NCBI GenBank assembly: GCA_964195545.1 | Contig: CAXMQQ010000084.1 | Location: forward strand, 30,059 to 94,058 | Direction of reading: 5' to 3' | Source of the DNA: JAHEEL01 sp964195545 | Lineage (GTDB): Bacteria; Actinomycetota; Acidimicrobiia; Spongiisociales; UBA5794 | Length of the DNA stretch: 64,000 nucleotides | Shown: positions 58,943 through 64,000 of the stretch, in pieces | Numbering within the stretch: position 1 is the stretch's first letter | How the letters are laid out: each line of letters begins with the position of its first letter | Position numbers and translations under genes: made by a program | The notes under the pieces: generated by a model | The model's input: only the letters and a program-made list of their open reading frames with translations | Told to the model about the DNA's origin: nothing | The model's database searches: none

Positions 58943-59850
58943 CGATCCACCGGTTCGACGAAGATTCGAGTTGCCGACGGCACGGCCACCGTGATCGTCT
59001 GCTCGATCTCAACGATGGCTCGCTCGATGTCATCCCCGGTGATCCCTTCATCGAAGTCGAGATCCATCGTGACGAGAATCTCATCCGGTGCCAGTTGCAT
59101 GGTGAGGAGTCGGTCGATCGTTCTCACCTCACCGACCGCGAGCACCGCTGCACGGATCTTCGCCCGTTCCTCCCGGGTGGCTGACTCACCGATGAGGAGC
59201 GACTTCATCTCGATAGCGAGGAACCATGCGACGCCACCGAGGAGAACGCCGATGAGGACCGAGGCCACACCGTCCCACAGGCCGTTTCCGGTCAATTCTG
59301 CGGCAATGAGACCAGCCGCAGCGATGAACAGTCCGACGATCGCCGCACTGTCCTCGAACAGGACGACGAGCAGCGACGGGTCCTTGGATTCCTTGATGGC
59401 CTTCTCGATCGTCCGGCCCGCCCGCTGCTTGTTGAATTCCCTCAAAGCCGGACGCAATGCGATGAGTCCTTCGAACAACGCTGCTACGGCCAGCACGCCA
59501 AGCGAGAACCAGAAGCCCGCTTCGCCGTGCTCGTGGGGGCTTCGGATCCTGTTGATGCCGGTGGCGACTGAGAGCGCCGATCCCCCGACGAACAGAAAGA
59601 CCGCAACCATAAAGCTCCAGAAGTACATCTCCTTGCCGTGTCCATAGGGGTGTTGCACGCTGGCTTCGTGGCGTGACACCGCGTGCCCACGCAGGAGGAA
59701 CAGTTGGTTCCCCGAGTCCGCAAGCGAGTGGATGCCTTCTGAGAGCATCGCACTGCTGCCTGAGATCGCAGCGGCAATGAACTTGGTGACGGCGATCCCG
59801 ACATTCGCCACGAGCGCGAGGATCACGAGTCGTTTGGATTCTGCTGCCAT
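58939..59850 (-). CDS. Cation diffusion facilitator transporter
   Basis: 303 residues. Six membrane helices; the metal-site pattern is MLSEGIHSLADSGNQ in helix 2 and LFEDSAAIVGLFIAA in helix 5, with HPYGHGKEMYFW between and a C-terminal cytoplasmic domain (TMDLDFDEGITGDDIERAI). HSLAD in place of HxxxD/DxxxD zinc motifs leaves the metal (Zn, Fe or Mn) open. The ATG is fixed by TACGCT seven bases upstream. Coupled to thrB. Confidence 0.88.
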   Translation of the reverse strand: MAAESKRLVILALVANVGIAVTKFIAAAISGSSAMLSEGIHSLADSGNQLFLLRGHAVSRHEASVQHPYGHGKEMYFWSFMVAVFLFVGGSALSVATGINRIRSPHEHGEAGFWFSLGVLAVAALFEGLIALRPALREFNKQRAGRTIEKAIKESKDPSLLVVLFEDSAAIVGLFIAAAGLIAAELTGNGLWDGVASVLIGVLLGGVAWFLAIEMKSLLIGESATREERAKIRAAVLAVGEVRTIDRLLTMQLAPDEILVTMDLDFDEGITGDDIERAIVEIEQTITVAVPSATRIFVEPVDR

Positions 59851-59857
59851 CGCGTTG

Positions 59858-59863
59858 AGCGTA
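59858..59863 (-). promoter_or_regulatory. -10 box of the CDF-thrB operon (leaderless type)
   Basis: TACGCT on the minus strand, seven bases from the ATG at 59850. Confidence 0.5.
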
Positions 59864-59886
59864 GCGCCATGATCGATCGCGACCGA

Positions 59887-61128
59887 TCAGTCCCGCGTCA
59901 TGATCCGAGAGAGGCCCTCAGAGAAATGCGAGAGGGCTCCGAGCAGATCGGAACCGGGCGCCACGGCATGCGTTCCGAATCGATCGCGCAGATCATCGAC
60001 GGCGGCATCGAGGGCCTGGAGTTCCAACTCCCGAGGACTCCCCCCGACGAGATCGTCGTCGAATATCGGGAGTTCGAGTTGGAGCGGTGAGGCAGGGACG
60101 AGGTTCGACATGGAGATGCCCAGGAGGCTGAGGCCCCGCTGCGGGAACTCGCTGAGCACCCCGTCGGTCAGATCGAGGGCCGTGCGATACAAGACGGCAC
60201 TTGACGCGCTGGCCGTTCTCATCGTCGTCGCTCGGGTGATGGACCCGAGATCCGAGAATCTCGCCCGCAGCGTGATCGTGCGTCCGGCACGCTCCTTCCG
60301 TCGCAGTCGGGCGCCGACCCGAGAGGACAGTCTTGCGAGGACACCGCGCAGGAACTCCCTATCCCGCCGATCGCCGCCGAAGGCCCGCTGAGCCCCAACC
60401 GACGACGACCGGCGTCCGGGGAGAACTCCTCTGGGGTCATGGTTCCACGCAAGAGCGTGAAGATGGCGAGCCCGGTACCCGCCCAGCCTGGACGCGAGCA
60501 GCGTTGTCGACGCGCGGGCAAGGTCCCCGATCCGGCAGATGCCGAGGCCTCCGAGTTCCGCAAGGGTCACCGGACCCACGCCCCACAAGTGATCCACGGA
60601 GAGTGCGTGCAGGAAGTCGATCTCCGTCCCCGGTGTCACGATCAGTGAGCCGTCAGGCTTCGCGACGCGGCTGGCGATCTTCGCCAGGAACTTCGTCTTG
60701 GCTCCCCCAACCGATATCGGAAGACCGGTCTCGACACGCACGCGGTCCCGGATGAGACCCGCTATTCGAGCTGGAGATCCGAAGAGATGTCCCGCACCCG
60801 ATACGTCCAGGAACGCCTCGTCGATCGAGACGGGTTCGACGAGCGGGGTGAGGTCCCGGAACACACCGAACACCCGATCGCTGAAGTCGACGAAGTCGCC
60901 GAAGTTCCCGTCGACGACGATGAGCTGTGGGCACCTGCGACGGGCCTCGCCGATCCCCATCGCTCCGGCAACACCCATCGCCCGGGCCTCGTACGTTGCG
61001 GAGAGGACCACGCCGCCACCCACCGCGACCGGCTTCCCGATCAGATCAGGGCGACGTAGGAGCACGACCGACGCGTAGAACGCGTCGAGGTCTGCATGGA
61101 GGATGTTCGGTCCACCGTCGGCTCCCAT
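59887..61128 (-). CDS. dinB: DNA polymerase IV (Y family)
   Basis: 413 residues. The catalytic acidic residues are in HADLDAFYASV and VEPVSIDEAFLDVSG. KFLAKIASRVAKPDG, a helix-hairpin-helix (LWGVGPVTLAELGGLG) and a little-finger domain follow (RRKERAGRTITLRARFSD). Translesion polymerase. No C-terminal QLxLF beta-clamp motif was seen with certainty (LQLELPIF near residue 355 is a candidate). ATG at 61128. Single gene. Confidence 0.92.
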   Translation of the reverse strand: MGADGGPNILHADLDAFYASVVLLRRPDLIGKPVAVGGGVVLSATYEARAMGVAGAMGIGEARRRCPQLIVVDGNFGDFVDFSDRVFGVFRDLTPLVEPVSIDEAFLDVSGAGHLFGSPARIAGLIRDRVRVETGLPISVGGAKTKFLAKIASRVAKPDGSLIVTPGTEIDFLHALSVDHLWGVGPVTLAELGGLGICRIGDLARASTTLLASRLGGYRARHLHALAWNHDPRGVLPGRRSSSVGAQRAFGGDRRDREFLRGVLARLSSRVGARLRRKERAGRTITLRARFSDLGSITRATTMRTASASSAVLYRTALDLTDGVLSEFPQRGLSLLGISMSNLVPASPLQLELPIFDDDLVGGSPRELELQALDAAVDDLRDRFGTHAVAPGSDLLGALSHFSEGLSRIMTRD

Positions 61129-61174
61129 CTTCGCATGGTGTCATCCGGGTGTGACAGGAATGGGTTCGCTCCGC

Positions 61175-62134
61175 TCAGACGGAGACGAGTTCCTGGGTCG
61201 ACGTGTTGTCGGCATCGTCCGATTCGGACTCTGATGCCGCCGGCACGATCCGTCCGTTATCGACGCTAGACGCCTGTGATCGGGGGCGGCGGACCAGCCA
61301 TATCGCTGCCGCGACCGCTGCGGCGAGTCCCGCCGTGATGAGGAACACGTGGAGGTTGCTCTCCACGAGAATCGACCCGCTCTGGCGCAGCGGAGAACGG
61401 CCACCGTCGGGGTCGAGCGCCCATCCACCGATCCGGAACAGCGCAGCGAACGACAGGGCGGAGAACGAGACCCGCGTTGCCAGCGACCGGACCATGGGCC
61501 AGCGGTCCTCGGACAGCAGCACCGAAACGCCCCCCGCCACGGCGAGCATCACGGTTGCGATGACAACTCCCCGCGTGAGGATCACCCTCGCCTGGTCGGT
61601 GACGACACCAACCGATACCGCTTCACCGGTATCGAGGGAGACGGGGTCGAGATCATCCACTGCAGCTTCGACTGCACCAGCAGGAACTGCGATGCCCTGA
61701 TTCTCGAGTTCGGAAACGACCTCGGGCACGAGCGGCGTGAGTGCCGCTGCGACGTCGATGCTGGTTTCGACCCCCGGCGGAGCGATCAACGCGCGAACGA
61801 CGTCGTCAATGAGGTCGTCGGTGGCACGCGCTGCAGCAGGATGCGCTCGGACTTCGTCCAGAACCTGTTCGGACTCCGATTCGGTGATCCCAGTGGTCGC
61901 AGCAAGGCCGGAGCCGATCCAGTCGTACACCCGGTCGGTAACGAGATCGGCTGAGAGTGCAGCCTCGGTGGAACGGGCGATCGCATCGTCGTCCACGGTG
62001 ACGGCGCGTCCCCAGAGCCCGACGAGCAGCATGGTCGTCGAGAGGCCGAACACCCAGAGCGCCCAGGGCAGCGTGATCCTGCTGACGGCCGATAGTCGAC
62101 CCGGCGGCGATGCTGATGAGGTTTGACGGTTCAT
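61175..62134 (-). CDS. Membrane protein with large extracytoplasmic domain, unknown function
   Basis: 319 residues. One membrane helix at about 22-45 (LPWALWVFGLSTTMLLVGLW), then about 150 acidic residues outside, then three or so helices at 180-285, and an acidic Ser-rich cytoplasmic tail (SESESDDADN). The layout resembles actinobacterial integral membrane proteins of undefined role. I chose the ATG at 62134 with a GGGGGCG site rather than the in-frame start at 62170. Confidence 0.6.
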   Translation of the reverse strand: MNRQTSSASPPGRLSAVSRITLPWALWVFGLSTTMLLVGLWGRAVTVDDDAIARSTEAALSADLVTDRVYDWIGSGLAATTGITESESEQVLDEVRAHPAAARATDDLIDDVVRALIAPPGVETSIDVAAALTPLVPEVVSELENQGIAVPAGAVEAAVDDLDPVSLDTGEAVSVGVVTDQARVILTRGVVIATVMLAVAGGVSVLLSEDRWPMVRSLATRVSFSALSFAALFRIGGWALDPDGGRSPLRQSGSILVESNLHVFLITAGLAAAVAAAIWLVRRPRSQASSVDNGRIVPAASESESDDADNTSTQELVSV

Positions 62135-62228
62135 GAGTAGCGCCCCCGGATCGAACACGGGGGCCTGCAATCAGGGTATCGAGAATGGGACATAGGAGCA
62201 CACTCTCGGCCGATCGCACCACGCTCGC

Positions 62229-62234
62229 TACCGT
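62229..62234 (+). promoter_or_regulatory. -10 box of the small membrane protein (leaderless type)
   Basis: TACCGT, seven bases before the GTG at 62242. Confidence 0.45.
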
Positions 62235-62241
62235 CCTCCTC

Positions 62242-62466
62242 GTGAACGACGTTGACTTTGTTGAGGTACTCGATCTAGACCACCTGCTGGTGCTGATGGT
62301 CCTTGCCATCGGCTTCGCGATGGTCGCGGGAAACGGCTTCGCCGTCTGGCAGCACCACAAGGGCAACAAGCCGAGGGGAGAAGGTGGCGAGTTCAGACCA
62401 TCCCGGGCCTACTGGCTGATCGCCGTGGGTCTCATCATGACGACATGGAGCTTGATCTCGTTCTGA
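62242..62466 (+). CDS. Small two-TM membrane protein
   Basis: 74 residues from a GTG start: helix 1 (LLVLMVLAIGFAMVAGNGFAVW), a basic Gly-rich loop (HHKGNKPRGEGGEF), helix 2 (YWLIAVGLIMTTWSLISF). No family recognised. The GTG at 62242 is preferred over the upstream ATG at 62185 because TACCGT ends seven bases before it. Located just before tRNA-Gly. Confidence 0.6.
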   Translation: MNDVDFVEVLDLDHLLVLMVLAIGFAMVAGNGFAVWQHHKGNKPRGEGGEFRPSRAYWLIAVGLIMTTWSLISF

Positions 62467-62504
62467 TCGCAGCCGGACCAGCACCACTACAATTGCGGCG
62501 TCCG

Positions 62505-62575
62505 GCGGGTGTAGTTCAATGGCAGAACATCAGCTTCCCAAGCTGAATACGGGAGTTCGATTCTCCTCACCCGCT
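62505..62575 (+). tRNA. tRNA-Gly(CCC)
   Basis: 71 bases: acceptor GCGGGTG/CACCCGC, D arm GTTC/GAAC, anticodon stem TCAGC/GCTGA with loop TTCCCAA (anticodon CCC), T arm with TTCGATT and discriminator T. CCA is encoded at 62576-62578, unlike tRNA-Pro in this window. Confidence 0.95.
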
Positions 62576-62928
62576 CCATGGGGTCTCGGCATAAGTCCGC
62601 CACATGTGTCGGCATAAGTCTGTGGCTTCGCCGCAGGCTTGTTCTTGTGCGGATCGTGGCGCCGACGGCAAATTGTGCATGGGAATGGTTCACACCACTG
62701 CGCCTTTCGATTCGCCCGTGCTCTCTCCCATAGATGCTCTGTAGATCATGGGGTACCTTCGACGAGCCCGGGCCATGGGTCACTCATCTGATGCTCTCCC
62801 AGCCTCAACTGCCAACCAGACGAGTCTGATGTCGTCTTGGTCGATGGAGGGAACGTCAGGCGACGTTTGTGACGCCAGTCTTGTTGGAAGTGTCTCGTTG
62901 GAAGTGTCGGGGTGTCGAGTCGCTGTTC
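62576..62928. other. Gene-free region downstream of tRNA-Gly
   Basis: 353 bases without a convincing gene. It holds two direct copies of TCGGCATAAGTC (62586-62597 and 62609-62620) and two of GTTGGAAGTGTC (62883-62894 and 62897-62908). Short open frames here cross the tRNA on the antisense strand and are not genes. It may be an integration scar. Confidence 0.5.
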
Positions 62929-63354
62929 CTATGTGGCCGGGTGGAGTTGGACGGTGTTGTCCCAATAGTTGTCGACCCCGGATAGAACTGTGACAAGGTC
63001 GTCGTACGAAGACGGTTTGGTGATGAAGCCGGCGGCGCCTTCGTCATAGGAGCGATGGATGTCGTGATCGGCGCTGGAGGTGGTGAATATGACGACCGGG
63101 ATGTGCCGCAGTTCCGGATCGGCTTTCATCCGCTTCAGGACCGTCCAACCGTCAACACCAGGCATGTTGAGATCCAACAAAACCACAAGCCCACTTCCAG
63201 TAAAGCCGGAGAGGGCGTCGAGCAGCTTGGCACCGCCATCAAAGGTTTCGAGTAGGCCTACGCACTTCGCATCCTGCCAGCCGTCGACGACGAGGTCGAG
63301 GTCGTCGACGTCGTCGTCACAGAACAGCACAGTCGTTGCACCCTGACTACCCAA
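62929..63354 (-). CDS. Single-domain response regulator, Rcp1-like
   Basis: 141 residues. The receiver domain is complete: acidic patch CDDDVDDLDL, phospho-acceptor Asp in VLLDLNMPGVDG, the Thr in VIFTTSSAD and Lys in FITKPSS. The long spacing between the acidic patch and phospho-Asp is that of Rcp1-type regulators that pair with phytochrome or other hybrid kinases. A TTG start at 63354 is chosen because a 13-base perfect Shine-Dalgarno lies eight bases before it. No kinase is adjacent. Confidence 0.85.
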   Translation of the reverse strand: MGSQGATTVLFCDDDVDDLDLVVDGWQDAKCVGLLETFDGGAKLLDALSGFTGSGLVVLLDLNMPGVDGWTVLKRMKADPELRHIPVVIFTTSSADHDIHRSYDEGAAGFITKPSSYDDLVTVLSGVDNYWDNTVQLHPAT

Positions 63355-63356
63355 AC

Positions 63357-63369
63357 GGATCACCTCCTT
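63357..63369 (-). promoter_or_regulatory. Extended Shine-Dalgarno of the response regulator
   Basis: AAGGAGGTGATCC on the minus strand, complementary over 13 bases to the conserved 3-prime end of 16S rRNA, eight bases before the TTG start. Confidence 0.7.
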
Positions 63370-63393
63370 CGCTCTCAGCTTCATCGTACGCCC

Positions 63394-63402
63394 TGTGGAT
63401 AA
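63394..63402 (-). other. Isolated DnaA-box-like 9-mer
   Basis: TTATCCACA on the minus strand, a perfect match to the DnaA-box consensus, upstream of the response regulator. Only one copy was seen, so an origin is not claimed. Confidence 0.35.
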
Positions 63403-63552
63403 CTGCTGCAATGGCTGACCTGATTACCTCCTAATCGAGGTGACCGGCCATCAGGGGGAACCTCAGAAGTGGCTTTGTCCTCTGGTGTGTCAGGCGGGTT
63501 GGGGGATGGTTGGGATGTCGGACCTATGACCGAGCCCTGGAAGGGGGAAGTT

Positions 63553-64000
63553 GTGCGTAGGTTGCTGGTCTTGTTGACGGTTCTGGTTGTGGTGTTCGCC
63601 GGTTCGGCTACGGTGCCCCGGTCTGCGGATGCGACGGTGCCTGGTGCGATCGGCCGGATCGTGTTCGTGTCTTACGATGGTTCTGCCGGGTCGGAAGAGA
63701 TCTATGTCCGCGAATTCGCCAGCGGAAGCCCAGTTCGGCTCACCAACAATAGCGTCTGGGACGGGGATCCGGCGTGGTCGCCGGACGGTTCGAAGATCGC
63801 GTTCATGTCGGGCCGGGACGGCAACTACGAGGTCTACGTGATGAAAGCCGATGGTACGGGTCCGACGAGGCTCACCAACAACGCAGCCTGGGACGGGGAT
63901 CCGGCGTGGTCGCCGGACGGTTCGAAGATCGCGTTCATGTCGGGCCGGGACGGCAACTTCGAGGTCTACGTGATGAAAGCCGATGGTACGGGTCCGACGA
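63553..64000 (+). CDS. Secreted TolB-like beta-propeller (PD40) protein, partial
   Basis: 149 codons are in the window; the gene continues past the right edge. A signal peptide (RRLLVLLTVLVVVFAGSA, then a cleavage site near ADA) is followed by one diverged blade and repeats of the form LTNN-WDGDPAWSPDGSKIAF, the WD40-like PD40 motif of TolB propellers. The GTG at 63553 has a GGAAGGGGGAAG site; an in-frame ATG at 63526 is the alternative. It is probably an extracellular binding or wall-associated protein. The repeats are nearly identical in DNA. Confidence 0.82.
   Translation, partial: MRRLLVLLTVLVVVFAGSATVPRSADATVPGAIGRIVFVSYDGSAGSEEIYVREFASGSPVRLTNNSVWDGDPAWSPDGSKIAFMSGRDGNYEVYVMKADGTGPTRLTNNAAWDGDPAWSPDGSKIAFMSGRDGNFEVYVMKADGTGPT
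63736..63999 (+). repeat. 132-bp tandem repeats of the propeller gene
   Basis: Two adjacent 44-codon units (63736-63867 and 63868-63999) differ at about seven positions by eye. A third unit seems to begin at the last base of the window. Confidence 0.9.

Noticed and set aside
62487..62783. Minus-strand open frame across tRNA-Gly
   Set aside because: It translates the antisense of a tRNA, a common spurious call; no ribosome-binding site.
63357..63369. Fragment of a 16S rRNA 3-prime end
   Set aside because: Only 13 bases match, and orientation and spacing fit a Shine-Dalgarno for the TTG at 63354.
63394..63402. Replication origin suggested by a perfect DnaA box
   Set aside because: A single box with no cluster, no AT-rich unwinding element and no dnaA/dnaN neighbours.

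Overview
The window reads as chromosome of a high-GC actinobacterium, most likely from the Acidimicrobiia or a neighbouring deep branch. Markers are a WhiB iron-sulphur regulator, a DUF222/HNH (13E12-type) protein, the tiny ribosomal protein bS22, a PAC2-family protein, type II glutamine synthetase, a probable acyl-CoA carboxylase epsilon subunit, and many secreted proteins with Thr-rich linkers. No rRNA, CRISPR array, intact insertion sequence or prophage was seen. The assignment rests on gene content only.

Layout. 1-3.1 kb: start of a hydantoinase/oxoprolinase gene (cut by the window edge), a NifU-N-type protein, a degenerate methyltransferase, and a LysM plus membrane-protein pair. 3.1-6.4 kb: moaA, then a pterin/folate operon (PTR1-like reductase, folB, a folK-folE fusion). 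6.5-12.5 kb: anchored protein, glutamine synthetase II, ALDH7-type dehydrogenase with a membrane protein, DUF1254 protein, RidA. 12.5-17.5 kb: A-type Fe-S carrier and Mrp, M23 endopeptidase, MBL hydrolase, NUDIX, FxsA. 17.5-22.8 kb: selA-selB, whiB, a receiver protein, a CNNM/CorC protein, tRNA-Pro. 22.8-31.3 kb: asd-lysC, lipoprotein cyclophilin, PHP phosphoesterase, sensor kinase, methylmalonyl-CoA epimerase with a carboxylase epsilon-like protein, thiolase, glpX. 31.3-36.8 kb: GTDC1/QTMAN-like glycosyltransferase, HNH protein, recR-ybaB divergent from dnaX. 36.8-42.3 kb: deoxynucleotidase, a phnD-phnC-phnE phosphonate-type transporter with an unusually large permease, dGTPase. 42.4-49.7 kb: second M23 endopeptidase, a three-gene ABC exporter, copZ-copA. 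49.7-56 kb: MBL-rhodanese protein and a six-gene [NiFe] hydrogenase operon of the group 3b type. 56-64 kb: PAC2, bS22, C26 hydrolase, thrB, CDF transporter, dinB, tRNA-Gly, then a sparser tail with a single-domain response regulator and a secreted beta-propeller protein whose near-identical repeats run off the end.

Genes are tightly packed, many overlapping by 1-8 bases. About twenty gene starts are preceded by a TANNNT hexamer whose last base lies 6-10, usually exactly 7, bases before the start codon. That is the expected geometry of leaderless transcripts, and it was used here to choose several starts. Two families of short heptanucleotide tandem repeats sit in intergenic gaps. The least routine items are these arrays, the leaderless grammar, the giant PhnE, a 33-base palindrome inside dnaX, and selenocysteine machinery with no selenoprotein in view.
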